Below are positions 47,230 to 56,094 of a DNA stretch of 64,000 bases, piece by piece. The position numbers and the translations under genes were made by a program. Source of the stretch: Arenimonas sp. (GTDB taxonomy: Bacteria; Pseudomonadota; Alphaproteobacteria; Rhizobiales; Rhizobiaceae); NCBI GenBank assembly GCA_019459145.1, contig JAIBEK010000020.1, positions 207,895 through 271,894 of the forward strand, in the 5' to 3' direction. Each line of letters begins with the position of its first letter. The stretch's first letter is position 1. Under the pieces are notes generated by a model. It worked only from the letters and a program-made list of their open reading frames with translations, was not told the origin of the DNA and ran no database searches.

Positions 47230-47561
47230 AGGTATTTCTGGTCTTGTGGGCTCTGCCGATCCTGCTGCTCGGCGGCTGGTACGGGCTCTCTTACTATGAC
47301 CTGAGTTTCGGCTTCTTCATGCTGACCCGCCAAGCCCACGATCTCGTCTTTGCCGTTTATGGCAACGCCCTGGGCCTGGCTCCCGAGACCATTCCGCCCC
47401 TCGTCGCCCGTGCCATCGTCGTCGACAGCGCCATCGTCTTCGCCATCATCGCGTTTCGCCGCCGCCGGAAGATCGCCGCCTGGTGGGCGGCGCGTCAGGC
47501 CTCGTCGGAATTGCGGCCAATCGTCGTGCGCAGCGCCGACAATCTGTCCAACGCGCCTTGA
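47226..47561 (+). CDS. small membrane protein with two helices
   Basis: 111 residues from ATG 47226 (GGGGAG six bases upstream). Two membrane helices, at about 2-22 ([20 protein letters not shown]) and about 62-80, with a basic [11 protein letters not shown] after the second. It overlaps the end of ruvX by 67 bases on the other strand. No family assigned; function unknown. Confidence 0.7.
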   Translation: MKVFLVLWALPILLLGGWYGLSYYDLSFGFFMLTRQAHDLVFAVYGNALGLAPETIPPLVARAIVVDSAIVFAIIAFRRRRKIAAWWAARQASSELRPIVVRSADNLSNAP

Positions 47562-47992
47562 AGAATGAAGCTGGCGGCCGCCGAATCGATCCGCTCGCTG
47601 CGCTTGGCCCGCGACACGTCCATTTCCAGCAGTGCCCGTTCGGCGGCGACCGTCGATAGCCGCTCATCCCAGTAGACGAAGGGAATGTCGGTCTTTTCAG
47701 ACATGGATCGCACGAAGGCGCGGGTCGCCTGGACACGCGGCCCGGCCGAGCCGTCCATGTTCATCGGCAGGCCGATGACGAAAGCGGCGACCTTCTCCTT
47801 TTCCGCGAAAGCGAGGAGGGTCTCGGCATCCTGGGTGAACTTCACCCGCTTGAGGACGGTTCGCGGCGTGGCGAACCGTCGGCCCAGATCCGACATCGAG
47901 AGCCCGATGGTCTTGGTGCCGAGGTCGAGACCGGCAATCGCCTGTCGGGGCTGCAGCACGTCCGCGAGTTCTTCGATGGTCAGCGTGGTCAT
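47495..47992 (-). CDS. ruvX: putative pre-16S rRNA nuclease / Holliday junction resolvase-like RuvX (YqgF)
   Basis: 165 residues from ATG 47992 ([13 protein letters not shown]); the frame stays open farther upstream, but homologues start here. RNase H-fold motifs: [46 protein letters not shown] and [16 protein letters not shown]. The family processes the 16S rRNA 5' end and resembles RuvC-type resolvases. Its 3' end overlaps a plus-strand gene. Confidence 0.93.
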   Translation of the reverse strand: MTTLTIEELADVLQPRQAIAGLDLGTKTIGLSMSDLGRRFATPRTVLKRVKFTQDAETLLAFAEKEKVAAFVIGLPMNMDGSAGPRVQATRAFVRSMSEKTDIPFVYWDERLSTVAAERALLEMDVSRAKRSERIDSAAASFILQGALDRLSALRTTIGRNSDEA

Positions 47993-48020
47993 GCTGCGGC
48001 CCCGGCTAATTAGTTTGTCA

Positions 48021-48112
48021 GGGAAAAGTGGAGACCGGTTTTCCCGAAAAGGCAAACGAAAGCAAAAGAGCTAGAGCCTGGCTGGTTCAGAATGAACCTG
48101 ACAGACTCTAGC
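48021..48112. repeat. RIME-like intergenic palindromic element
   Basis: Two inverted repeats in tandem: GGGAAAA/TTTTCCC (48021-48027 with 48039-48045) around GTGGAGACCGG, then a long imperfect palindrome (48070-48112, outer arms GCTAGAG/CTCTAGC and inner GGTTCA/TGAACC). The wording and layout resemble the rhizobial intergenic mosaic element family as I remember it. It fills the gap between ruvX and the PhnA-like gene and overlaps that gene's stop. Confidence 0.6.
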
Positions 48113-48410
48113 GCTTGCGCACGAACTCGGTCCTGAGGACCAGTCCCTTGATCGTGTCGTTCCGGCAGTCGATCTCTTCCGGGTCTTCCGTCAGGCGGAT
48201 CGACTTGATCACAGTGCCCTGCTTGAGGGTGGTGTTGGTACCCTTGACCTTCAGGTCCTTGATCAGCGTGACCGAATCGCCGTCCGCCAGCACATTTCCG
48301 GCCGAATCCCTGGCGACCGGCTTGGCATTGGCGGCTGCCGCCACTTCGGAGGCCGGGCGCCATTCGCCTGTCACTTCGTCATATACATAATCGTCATCAT
48401 CGGCGGCCAT
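48108..48410 (-). CDS. PhnA (YjdM) domain protein lacking the zinc ribbon
   Basis: 100 residues from ATG 48410. The domain ([20 protein letters not shown], then [20 protein letters not shown] and [14 protein letters not shown]) is that of the PhnA/YjdM family's C-terminal half. The usual N-terminal four-cysteine ribbon is replaced by an acidic segment with no Cys. Despite its family name it is not known to act in phosphonate use. The last five bases overlap the palindromic element. Confidence 0.85.
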   Translation of the reverse strand: MAADDDDYVYDEVTGEWRPASEVAAAANAKPVARDSAGNVLADGDSVTLIKDLKVKGTNTTLKQGTVIKSIRLTEDPEEIDCRNDTIKGLVLRTEFVRKR

Positions 48411-48610
48411 TGTGGTCTCCTGTCGTAAGCGTTGATAGTCGGCCGGACGACCGGAGCGGTGAGGGCGGCCTGCAAGCACGGAACTTGGCAGTTGCCGCAT
48501 ATCCTACGCCCGGCCGGGGCGCAACACGATGGGCGGGGTCAACAGGAAAACACGGTTGCCGCCGGCCTGCCATGGCCTATATTCCGGGCAACGCACCGAA
48601 GGAGAATTCC

Positions 48611-49315
48611 ATGAAGATCACCTGGCTCGGCCATTCCGCATTTCGGCTCGATACCGCCAAGGCGAGCATCCTGATCGACCCGTTCTTCACCGGAAATCCG
48701 GGCTTTGCCGGCCTTGACGCTAAGGATTGGGCAACGGGCGTAACCCACATCCTGCTCACCCATGGCCATGGCGACCATGTCGGCGACACGGTCAAACTTG
48801 CCGGCGAGACCGGCGCGACTGTGCTGGCTAATGCCGACCTTGCCGCCTGGCTCGGCGCGAAAGGCGTCACCAAGCTCGAGGCGGGCAATACCGGCGGCAC
48901 CATCGGCTTCGACGGGTTCACCGTGACCTTCACCAACGCGCTGCATTCCTCGGCGCAGATCACCGAGGACGGCGTGTCCCACGCGCTCGGCAATGCCAAC
49001 GGCCTGATGCTGCACATTGAAGGGGATGCCTCGCTGCTGCACATGGGCGACACCGACATCTTCTCCGACATGGCACTGATTCACGAACTGCACCAGCCCG
49101 ACATCGGCCTCGTGCCGATCGGCGACCGCTTCACCATGGGCGGCGCGGTGGCCGCGCTCGCCTGCCAGCGCTTCTTCGACTTCAAGATCGCCATGCCCTG
49201 CCACTACGGCTCGTTCGGTATCATCGATCCGACCCCGGAAAAGTTCGTGCTCGGCATGGATGGCACGCGTACCCGTGTGCTCACGCCCGCCGCCGGGGAT
49301 AGCCTCGAGGTCTGA
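48611..49315 (+). CDS. UPF0173 family metal-dependent hydrolase
   Basis: 234 residues, metallo-beta-lactamase fold. [20 protein letters not shown] at the start and [13 protein letters not shown] (HxHxDH at about 51-56) are characteristic, with later metal ligands in [12 protein letters not shown] and [12 protein letters not shown] 48611 has AAGGAGAA about eight bases upstream. The substrate is unknown. It is close upstream of gatC. Confidence 0.92.
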   Translation: MKITWLGHSAFRLDTAKASILIDPFFTGNPGFAGLDAKDWATGVTHILLTHGHGDHVGDTVKLAGETGATVLANADLAAWLGAKGVTKLEAGNTGGTIGFDGFTVTFTNALHSSAQITEDGVSHALGNANGLMLHIEGDASLLHMGDTDIFSDMALIHELHQPDIGLVPIGDRFTMGGAVAALACQRFFDFKIAMPCHYGSFGIIDPTPEKFVLGMDGTRTRVLTPAAGDSLEV

Positions 49316-49383
49316 CAAATCCCCGTTGCGCCTAAGCTTTGCGGCCATTATAGCGGAGGAAACCAAAGACCTGGAGAATACCG

Positions 49384-49671
49384 ATGTCCGTTGATCTCAA
49401 AACCGTCAAGCGCGTCGCGCACCTGGCTCGCATCGCGCTCAGCGAAGAAGAGGCGGAACGGATGATGGGCGAGCTCAACGGTATCCTCGGCTTCGTCGAA
49501 CAACTGTCCGAGGTCGATGTTACCGGCGTCGAGCCGATGACCTCGGTCACGCCGATGGCGATGAAGAAGCGCCAGGATCTGGTCACCGACGGCGGCAAGG
49601 CTGACGACATCGTCGCCAATGCGCCGGAGACCGACCGCAATTTCTTCCTGGTGCCGAAGGTGGTCGAATAA
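49384..49671 (+). CDS. gatC: Asp-tRNA(Asn)/Glu-tRNA(Gln) amidotransferase subunit C
   Basis: 95 residues, normal length. It stabilises the GatCAB complex that converts misacylated Glu-tRNA(Gln) and Asp-tRNA(Asn). Features: [20 protein letters not shown] at the start and [13 protein letters not shown], which wraps around GatA. gatA follows after 87 bases. Confidence 0.97.
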   Translation: MSVDLKTVKRVAHLARIALSEEEAERMMGELNGILGFVEQLSEVDVTGVEPMTSVTPMAMKKRQDLVTDGGKADDIVANAPETDRNFFLVPKVVE

Positions 49672-49758
49672 GGACGGGCGCACCGCGCCGTCCCTTCCGC
49701 CGATCCCGATTTCCGGGCGCTTGGCCAAAGCGCCGATTTTCTGAAGTGAACCGACATC

Positions 49759-51237
49759 ATGAGCGAACTGACCAGCCTCACCATCGCCGAAGCCCGCGCC
49801 AAACTGGCGGCCAAGGAAATCAAGGCCGTCGAACTGACGGACGCCTACATCCAGGCGATCGAGGCCGCCAATGACGTGATCAATGCCTATGTGACGGTAA
49901 CCGGCGACAAGGCCCGCGAGATGGCCAAGGCCTCCGACGCGCGCATCGGCGAAGGCAAGGCAGGCGCGCTGGAGGGCATTCCGCTCGGTATCAAGGACCT
50001 GTTCGCCACCCGCGACGTCCACACCCAGGCCTGCTCGGGCATCCTCAACCGCTTCAAGCCGAAATACGAATCGACCGTGACCCAGAATTTGTGGGACGAC
50101 GGCGCGGTCATGCTCGGCAAGCTGAACATGGACGAGTTCGCCATGGGCTCGTCCAACGAGACCTCGCACTACGGACCGGTCGTCAACCCGTGGAAGGCGA
50201 GTGGCTCCAACCAGCAGCTCGTTCCGGGCGGATCGTCCGGCGGCTCGGCGGCAGCCGTTGCCGCGCATCTGTGCGCCGGCGCCACTGCCACCGACACTGG
50301 GGGCTCGATCCGCCAGCCGGCCGCATTGACCGGCACGGTCGGCATCAAGCCGACCTATGGCCGCTGCTCGCGCTGGGGCGTCGTCGCCTTCGCCTCCTCG
50401 CTCGATCAGGCCGGCCCGATCGCCCGCGACGTGCGCGACGCCGCGATCCTGCTGCGGTCGATGGCCAGCACCGATTCCAAGGACACGACTTCGGTCGACA
50501 TTCCGGTACCGAACTACGAAGCCTCGCTCGGCCAGTCGCTGAAGGGCATGCGGATCGGTATTCCGAAGGAATATCGTGTCGATGGCATGTCGGATGAGAT
50601 CGAAAAACTCTGGAGCCAGGGTATTGCCTGGCTGAAGGACGCCGGCGCCGAGATCGTCGACATTTCCCTGCCGCATACCAAATATGCGCTGCCGGCCTAT
50701 TACATCGTCGCGCCGGCCGAAGCCTCGTCGAACCTTGCCCGTTATGACGGCGTCCGCTACGGCCTGCGCGTCGACGGCAAGGACATTGCCGACATGTACG
50801 AGAAGACCCGCGCGGCCGGCTTCGGCACCGAGGTCAAGCGCCGCATCATGATCGGCACCTATGTTCTCTCGGCCGGCTATTACGACGCCTATTACCTGCA
50901 GGCGCAGAAGGTCCGCACGCTGATCAAGCGCGACTTCGAACTGGCCTTCAACGATGTCGACGCGATCCTGACGCCGGCGACCCCGTCCTCGGCCTTCGCC
51001 ATCGGCGACGAGGCGCTCGCAGCCGATCCGGTGGCGATGTACCTGAACGACATCTTCACCGTCACGGTCAACATGGCCGGCCTGCCTGGCCTCTCCGTGC
51101 CTGCCGGCCTCGACGCCAAGGGCCTGCCGCTCGGCCTGCAGCTGATCGGCCGCCCCTTCGAGGAAGGCACGCTGTTCAAGACCGCCCACGTGATCGAACA
51201 GGCCGCCGGCAAGTTCACGCCGGCGAAGTGGTGGTAG
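49759..51237 (+). CDS. gatA: Asp-tRNA(Asn)/Glu-tRNA(Gln) amidotransferase subunit A
   Basis: 492 residues. Amidase-signature enzyme releasing ammonia from glutamine. The catalytic triad is visible as K79 (PLGIKDLFA), S159 ([11 protein letters not shown]) and S183 ([11 protein letters not shown]). It pairs with gatC upstream; gatB is 2.3 kb further on, separated by a toxin-antitoxin/yjhX/GNAT group. Confidence 0.97.
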   Translation: MSELTSLTIAEARAKLAAKEIKAVELTDAYIQAIEAANDVINAYVTVTGDKAREMAKASDARIGEGKAGALEGIPLGIKDLFATRDVHTQACSGILNRFKPKYESTVTQNLWDDGAVMLGKLNMDEFAMGSSNETSHYGPVVNPWKASGSNQQLVPGGSSGGSAAAVAAHLCAGATATDTGGSIRQPAALTGTVGIKPTYGRCSRWGVVAFASSLDQAGPIARDVRDAAILLRSMASTDSKDTTSVDIPVPNYEASLGQSLKGMRIGIPKEYRVDGMSDEIEKLWSQGIAWLKDAGAEIVDISLPHTKYALPAYYIVAPAEASSNLARYDGVRYGLRVDGKDIADMYEKTRAAGFGTEVKRRIMIGTYVLSAGYYDAYYLQAQKVRTLIKRDFELAFNDVDAILTPATPSSAFAIGDEALAADPVAMYLNDIFTVTVNMAGLPGLSVPAGLDAKGLPLGLQLIGRPFEEGTLFKTAHVIEQAAGKFTPAKWW

Positions 51238-51327
51238 GGGATTTTCTCGTTCGGCCTGCTGAACTTGCGGACCGTGAGACTGTTGGTAAAGCTCGGGGGG
51301 CTCTGCAGAAGCTGTCCTGAAGGCTGT

Positions 51328-51622
51328 TTAGCCTTCATTGAGCGGCGGATATTGGCGTCGCTGGTGGATCACGGTCAGAATATCTAATCTTGTTGCTGTA
51401 GCCGCCGAATACACAATTGTGTAGGGAAGCCCGGCGATAGCGAGTTCGCGTGAACCTGCGACTACGCCTTGACGACCAAGCAACGGAAAGGCCGCCAGGA
51501 TATCGATTGCCTGTCTTATCCGTTGAAATGATTCGGTCCGCTGTATTTGGGTCGTCTTCGGCAATATGCGAATGGATCGACTGAAGGTCGCTGAGAGCCT
51601 GCGGAGTGAAGCTAATGTTCAA
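51328..51622 (-). pseudogene. ParE/RelE-type toxin, frameshifted
   Basis: One frame reads NISFTPQALSDLQSIHSHIA through ADRIIS; the next frame continues RIRQAIDILAAFPLLGRQG, then LPYTIVYSAATATRLDILTV and HQRRQYP. Removing one base at 51523 joins them into a 97-residue ParE-like protein, the usual length. The TTG at 51622 overlaps the antitoxin stop, as is common in such pairs; ATG 51646 is an alternative. The toxin would bind gyrase or act on ribosome-bound mRNA depending on subfamily. As read, it is truncated and probably inactive. Confidence 0.8.
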
Positions 51623-51794
51623 AACCGAACGACTCCCAGACTTCATGCGCCGGGATCATTTTCGAACGGTCGTGGGTCTGGTCCATGGCTTGCCGAACCT
51701 TGGATTCCTTCCAGTCGTCATAGCCCGCTTCCTGCGCCTGCGAAGGCGCAGTGGTCAGTTCCATTAGGTCGGGCCGTTCGTTGGATATCTTCAT
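51612..51794 (-). CDS. putative antitoxin of the ParE/RelE-type pair
   Basis: 60 residues. Short, charged protein ending DRSKMIPAHEVWESFGFEH, a C-terminal pattern shared by small antitoxins of the stability-determinant kind that precede ParE toxins. Its stop overlaps the toxin start region. The chosen ATG 51794 lacks a strong ribosome site; ATG at residue 11 is an alternative. It seems intact although its toxin is frameshifted. Confidence 0.7.
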   Translation of the reverse strand: MKISNERPDLMELTTAPSQAQEAGYDDWKESKVRQAMDQTHDRSKMIPAHEVWESFGFEH

Positions 51795-51863
51795 AGCTAT
51801 AATCTAGCGCATCATCGCGCCTGAGGCGAGCCTCTACCGTGCGTTGTCGATCCGTTTTGCCGA

Positions 51864-51896
51864 GGCACACCGGCTGCCTGCGGCTGCCGGTGTGCC
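51864..51896 (-). terminator. 11-bp perfect hairpin downstream of yjhX
   Basis: GGCACACCGGC (51864-51874) pairs perfectly with GCCGGTGTGCC (51886-51896), 11-base loop, 10 bases past the yjhX stop. There is no U-run on the minus strand, so it may stabilise the 3' end rather than terminate. Confidence 0.5.
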
Positions 51897-51906
51897 AGAG
51901 TTCTCC

Positions 51907-52164
51907 TCACCTGTTGTCCGGCTGTGACCTGACCAGCACCAGGCCGCGTTCGGTGATGCGGTAAGGGTGGCCGCCGGAGGACCTGATCGCCCTCTTCTGC
52001 TTCAGCTTGCGGAAGGCGATGAGGTCGAGGCCGCCGAACACCCAGCCTTCGCGGGTGAAGAGCTGGATCTTCTCGATCTTGCGATTTTCGTCACGGGTGA
52101 GTTCGATGCGCCCGCCTTGAGCGAGCAGGTGGAGGATGCGCTGTTCGGCGCGGGAAATGTCCAT
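51907..52164 (-). CDS. yjhX: YjhX (UPF0386) family protein
   Basis: 85 residues from ATG 52164 (MDISRAEQRILHLLAQGG). The sequence RIELTRDENRKIEKIQLF and FRKLKQKRAIRSSGG-PYRIT is that of UPF0386, a winged-helix-like family. E. coli YjhX is reported to inhibit topoisomerase I and is paired with YjhQ, a GNAT-family antitoxin. Here a GNAT gene (52589-53098) lies on the other side of a 424-base gap, divergent. Whether the two form a pair is inference. Confidence 0.88.
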   Translation of the reverse strand: MDISRAEQRILHLLAQGGRIELTRDENRKIEKIQLFTREGWVFGGLDLIAFRKLKQKRAIRSSGGHPYRITERGLVLVRSQPDNR

Positions 52165-52588
52165 GGTGTCGATCCGGATAGGCGCTCTGATGCGAGCGCG
52201 CAAAAACGATACCGGCGCCGCTTAGGCGTCGGGGCTTCGCTTTTCAGGCCCGAGCGCGCGGATCAGAGGATCGCGGGCAGGGGCCTTTGCCGGGACTCCA
52301 ACTGACGGAACATCCAAACTCCATTGGTTACGGTTTGAAAATGGGGGTGGCCGGCCGTGCCGTCAAGCGCCCGATGCCGCGGCATGACGTCATCCGTGGA
52401 TGCCGTGTCGAATCGGTCACAGCGTGGTTCGGCCCTTGGACGTTGCTCCCTTGTGCCGCAGGCTGTGGAGGAGGTGAGGCTAAGCGGCTGAAATTGATGC
52501 AGAATGTTCGCAGATTGGTGAGGGGCCGGCGTCGGGCTGGAAAAATTTCAGGTCCGATGGTCTACTATCGTCGAAAGATGGGGTGCCG
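52165..52588. other. 424-base gene-free region between yjhX and a GNAT gene
   Basis: No protein gene is convincing; the one long plus-strand frame has no ribosome site or family pattern. It holds two overlapping palindromes at 52374-52393 and must contain the promoters of the divergent genes. No tRNA or terminator was found. Confidence 0.55.
52374..52393. promoter_or_regulatory. two overlapping perfect palindromes, possible operator
   Basis: A 12-base palindrome (52374-52385, ATGCCGCGGCAT) shares its last two bases with a 10-base palindrome (52384-52393, ATGACGTCAT). They lie about midway between divergent yjhX and the GNAT gene. Operator function is a guess from symmetry and place. Confidence 0.35.
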
Positions 52589-53098
52589 ATGATCACCATA
52601 CGCAATGCGCGCCGCGACGAAGCGGATCTCCTCGCCGCCATCGGCTTTCGCGCCTGGGAAAAGGCGATGATCCCCGTCGGCGAGACGAAGACCATGGTCG
52701 AGGGCGCCCGGTCCGCCTTCCTCAACTTCACCCGCTCGGGATGGCTGACGATCTCGGTGATCGAGTTGAACGGTCAGCCTGCCGGCTGGGCGGCGCGCGA
52801 GGAGCTCGACGAGAACATCACCGACTTCTGGATCGATCCGGATTTCCAGGGGCAGGGGCTGGGGGCGGCGCTGCTCGAGGAGATCGAAAAGGAGATCCTG
52901 CACCAGGGCTTCACCAAGGCGAGCTTGCAGACCCATGCCAAGAACGACGAGGCGGTGCGCTTCTTCGAGAAACACGGCTATGCGGTGCACTGGCTGACGA
53001 TCGCCTACAATCCGAAGCTCGACCGCGACGTCCAGTCGGTCGGCCTGTCGAAACAGCTGGCAGCGCCGGTCTCTCCCGCCTACGGACAGGAATTCTAG
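52589..53098 (+). CDS. GNAT family N-acetyltransferase
   Basis: 169 residues from ATG 52589 (GGGG seven bases upstream). The acetyl-CoA site is FWIDPDFQGQGLGAALLEEI, followed by ASLQTHAKNDEAVRFFEKHG. The substrate is unknown. It is divergent from yjhX and its 3' end overlaps the DUF1294 gene by four bases. Confidence 0.9.
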   Translation: MITIRNARRDEADLLAAIGFRAWEKAMIPVGETKTMVEGARSAFLNFTRSGWLTISVIELNGQPAGWAAREELDENITDFWIDPDFQGQGLGAALLEEIEKEILHQGFTKASLQTHAKNDEAVRFFEKHGYAVHWLTIAYNPKLDRDVQSVGLSKQLAAPVSPAYGQEF

Positions 53099-53427
53099 CG
53101 TCCCGCGAGGGCCTGAACGCCGGCTCGGATGGCGGCAAGGGCTGTCTCCGGGGCCAGCAGTATGGTGAGGCCAAGAAACATCTGCAGCACGAACAGGGCC
53201 GGCAGCACCACATGGAAAGGCGGCTTGCGCGTCTTATGGCGCAGCACGCGCTGGCCGAGGATCGCCCCGATCCCGCCGCCGAGGACCGCGAGCCACAGCA
53301 GGGTGGATTCCCGCACCCGCCAGTCGCCGTTGCGCGCCGCCGCCTTGTCGAAGGCGTAGACCCCGAAGACGACGACATTGTAGAGCGCGGCGATCGCCAC
53401 CAGGATGGGCGTGGTTGCAGAGGTCAT
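53095..53427 (-). CDS. DUF1294 family membrane protein
   Basis: 110 residues from ATG 53427 (ATG 53451 would add eight). Three membrane segments and the family pattern YAFDKAAARNGDWRVRESTL, then GGGIGAILGQRVLRHKTRKP. Function unknown. It is convergent with the GNAT gene and divergent from gatB. Confidence 0.87.
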   Translation of the reverse strand: MTSATTPILVAIAALYNVVVFGVYAFDKAAARNGDWRVRESTLLWLAVLGGGIGAILGQRVLRHKTRKPPFHVVLPALFVLQMFLGLTILLAPETALAAIRAGVQALAGR

Positions 53428-53565
53428 GCGCACCAGCCTAACCGCAGCCATTTAACGTTTTGTGCGCGGCCGGAGCCATGGTCGCAGACCGCACAAGCCT
53501 TGCGCCACCGCCGCATTTGTTCTACCTCACGGGCTTGAGAAATCCACGCATGACACGAGCAGCCG

Positions 53566-55071
53566 ATGACCCTTGTTGACACCCGCACGCCCGATCCGAA
53601 ACGTTTTATCCCCGGCGCCACCGGTGACTGGGAGATCGTCATCGGCATGGAAGTCCACGCCCAGGTGACGAGCAATTCCAAGCTGTTTTCGGGCGCGTCG
53701 ACGACTTTCGGCAATGCGCCGAACTCCAACGTGTCGCTGGTCGATGCCGCCATGCCCGGCATGCTGCCCGTGATCAACGAGGAATGCGTGGCCCAGGCCG
53801 TGCGCACCGGTCTCGGCCTCAAAGCCCAGATCAACAAGCGTTCGATCTTCGACCGCAAGAACTATTTCTATCCCGACCTGCCGCAGGGCTACCAGATCTC
53901 GCAGTTCAAGGATCCGATCGTCGGCGAAGGCAAGATCATCATCTCGCTCGGCCCCGACCGCCAGGGCAATTTCGAGGACATCGAGATCGGCATCGAGCGC
54001 CTGCATCTCGAGCAGGACGCCGGCAAGTCGATGCATGACCAGCATCCGACCATGTCCTATGTCGACCTGAACCGTTCTGGCGTCGCGCTGATGGAAATCG
54101 TCTCGAAGCCCGACATGCGCTCGTCCGACGAGGCCAAGGCCTACATGACGAAGCTGCGCTCGATCGTGCGTTATCTCGGCACCTGCGACGGCAACATGGA
54201 CGAGGGATCGATGCGCGCCGACGTCAACGTTTCCGTGCGCAAGCCGGGCGGCGAGTTTGGCACGCGCTGCGAGATCAAGAACGTCAACTCGATCCGCTTC
54301 ATCGGCCAGGCGATCGAATATGAGGCCCGCCGCCAGATCGCCATCCTCGAGGACGGCGGCGTCATCGACCAGGAAACCCGCCTCTTCGATCCGGGCAAGG
54401 GCGAGACCCGCTCGATGCGCTCGAAGGAAGACGCGCATGACTATCGCTACTTCCCCGACCCGGACCTGCTGCCGCTCGAATTCGACGATGCCTTCATCGA
54501 GGCGATGAAGAAGGACCTGCCGGAACTGCCCGACGACAAGAAGGCCCGCTTCGTTCGCGATCTCGGTCTCTCGGTCTATGACGCCTCCGTGCTCGTCTCG
54601 GAAAAGGCGATCGCCGATTATTACGAGGCTGTTGCGGCCGGACGCGACGGCAAGACGGCCGCCAACTGGGTCATCAACGACTTGCTGGGCGCCTTGAACA
54701 AAGCCGGCAAAGCCATTGAAGAGACTCCGGTTTCGCCCGTCCAGCTCGGCGGCATCATCGACCTGATCAAGGCCGAGACCATTTCCGGCAAGATCGCCAA
54801 GGACCTGTTCGAAATCGTCTTCAACGAGGGCGGCGACCCGGCCGAGATCGTCGAGAGCCGCGGCATGAAACAGGTCACCGACACCGGCGCCATCGAGAAG
54901 GCCGTCGACGAGATCATCGCCGCCAACCCGGATCAGGTCGCCAAGGTGCTGGCCAAGCCGACGCTTGCCGGCTGGTTTGTCGGCCAGGTGATGAAGGCGA
55001 CCGGCGGCAAGGCCAATCCGCAGGCCGTCCAGGCGCTGGTCAAGGCCAAGCTCGGCATCGTCGAGGAGTAA
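53566..55071 (+). CDS. gatB: Asp-tRNA(Asn)/Glu-tRNA(Gln) amidotransferase subunit B
   Basis: 501 residues. GatB binds the tRNA and phosphorylates the mischarged amino acid before amidation. Motifs: [45 protein letters not shown]-like [12 protein letters not shown], and the C-terminal YqeY-type helical tail ([20 protein letters not shown]). It lies apart from gatCA by 2.3 kb. A TTG-start GNAT gene follows three bases after its stop. Confidence 0.97.
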   Translation: MTLVDTRTPDPKRFIPGATGDWEIVIGMEVHAQVTSNSKLFSGASTTFGNAPNSNVSLVDAAMPGMLPVINEECVAQAVRTGLGLKAQINKRSIFDRKNYFYPDLPQGYQISQFKDPIVGEGKIIISLGPDRQGNFEDIEIGIERLHLEQDAGKSMHDQHPTMSYVDLNRSGVALMEIVSKPDMRSSDEAKAYMTKLRSIVRYLGTCDGNMDEGSMRADVNVSVRKPGGEFGTRCEIKNVNSIRFIGQAIEYEARRQIAILEDGGVIDQETRLFDPGKGETRSMRSKEDAHDYRYFPDPDLLPLEFDDAFIEAMKKDLPELPDDKKARFVRDLGLSVYDASVLVSEKAIADYYEAVAAGRDGKTAANWVINDLLGALNKAGKAIEETPVSPVQLGGIIDLIKAETISGKIAKDLFEIVFNEGGDPAEIVESRGMKQVTDTGAIEKAVDEIIAANPDQVAKVLAKPTLAGWFVGQVMKATGGKANPQAVQALVKAKLGIVEE

Positions 55072-55074
55072 GCC

Positions 55075-55572
55075 TTGTTCTTCGTCCGCACCGCCGGCCT
55101 CAAGGACGCGGAAGCCCTCCGCGTCCTGCTGTCGGAGACCTTCCACGCCACCTATGACGCGCTTTACGGAGAGGCAAAGGTGCGCGAACTGGTCGACGCC
55201 TGGCATTCGATCCCGGCCCTGAAAGCGCGGATCGAGAAGAAGGGCGGCGAGTTCCTGGTGGCGGACGACGGAAAGCAGCTCGGTGGCATGGCCTATGCGG
55301 CGATGTCGACGAAGATGGCCAAGACCGCCTTCCTGCACCAGCTCTATGTCCGGCCTTCATGCCAGCGCATGGGCATCGGCCGCGATCTGTTTGCCGAAAT
55401 CGAGAGCTGCTTTCCCGATGCCGAGATCATGCGGCTGGAGGTCGAACCTCGTAATGCGGCGGCCATCGCCTTTTATGAGGCGCACGGCTTCGTCGAGGTC
55501 GACCGCACGACGAGTTGCGGCGGGCCTGACAGTGGCCTTCCGGCGATCGTCATGGAAAAGCGCCTCGGTTGA
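55075..55572 (+). CDS. GNAT family N-acetyltransferase
   Basis: 165 residues, TTG start three bases after the gatB stop. Fold features: LRVLLSETFHATYDALYG, the acetyl-CoA loop LYVRPSCQRMGIGRDLFAE, and NAAAIAFYEAHGFVEVDRT. Probably co-transcribed with gatB. Substrate unknown. Confidence 0.88.
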   Translation: MFFVRTAGLKDAEALRVLLSETFHATYDALYGEAKVRELVDAWHSIPALKARIEKKGGEFLVADDGKQLGGMAYAAMSTKMAKTAFLHQLYVRPSCQRMGIGRDLFAEIESCFPDAEIMRLEVEPRNAAAIAFYEAHGFVEVDRTTSCGGPDSGLPAIVMEKRLG

Positions 55573-55599
55573 GCGATGCTCGTTTGAACCGACCGGCCG

Positions 55600-56037
55600 T
55601 CAATTGTCCATCGGCGCCTCTTCCGACCTGCCTTCCTCGTCATAGATCAGAACCGGCGTGCATTCGATCAGATAGGGCCGCCTGATATTGTCGCAGGCGA
55701 CCTTGGCTGCGGCGAGCGCCAGTTCCTTCGTGTCCCAGCCGCAATAGTATTCGTGCCAGTGCGGCCCCTCCGACGACCGCATGAAGACGTCGACGCTGAA
55801 GCGCGCCGGGAAACAATAGGCCTGCTCCAGACAGTCCTCGTCCGTTCCCCCGCCGTCGACGCACTGCTTCTTCGCGCAGTCGAAGGCGGTGGCGGCGTCC
55901 TTGCCGGTGCACACCCCGCTCGACATCTCCGGTGCCTGGACGAAGGCGATGCCTTGGCGCCCGCCTTCCTGCGCGATCGTGCCCGTCGCCGAGAATGCGA
56001 TCGCGAAAATAAGCGTGCAAAACCCTCTCACTGTCAT
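55600..56037 (-). CDS. secreted cysteine-rich protein
   Basis: 145 residues from ATG 56037, with GGAGGG seven to eight bases upstream and a signal peptide (MTVRGFCTLIFAIAFSATGT). The mature part has eight cysteines (for example VCTGKDAATAFDCAKKQCVD, EDCLEQAYCF, YYCGWD, VACDN, IECTP), suggesting several disulfides in the periplasm. Residues CAKKQCVDGGGTDEDC resemble the DUF4189-like family loosely. Function unknown. Confidence 0.82.
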   Translation of the reverse strand: MTVRGFCTLIFAIAFSATGTIAQEGGRQGIAFVQAPEMSSGVCTGKDAATAFDCAKKQCVDGGGTDEDCLEQAYCFPARFSVDVFMRSSEGPHWHEYYCGWDTKELALAAAKVACDNIRRPYLIECTPVLIYDEEGRSEEAPMDN

Positions 56038-56094
56038 GCGGCCCTCCTGCATTCTCCCTAACCTCGGCATCAGTAACACGCGGAAGGGAAGAAT

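Noticed and set aside
52287..52592. 101-codon plus-strand frame upstream of the GNAT gene
   Set aside because: No ribosome site, no recognisable pattern, and it runs into the start of the next gene in another frame.
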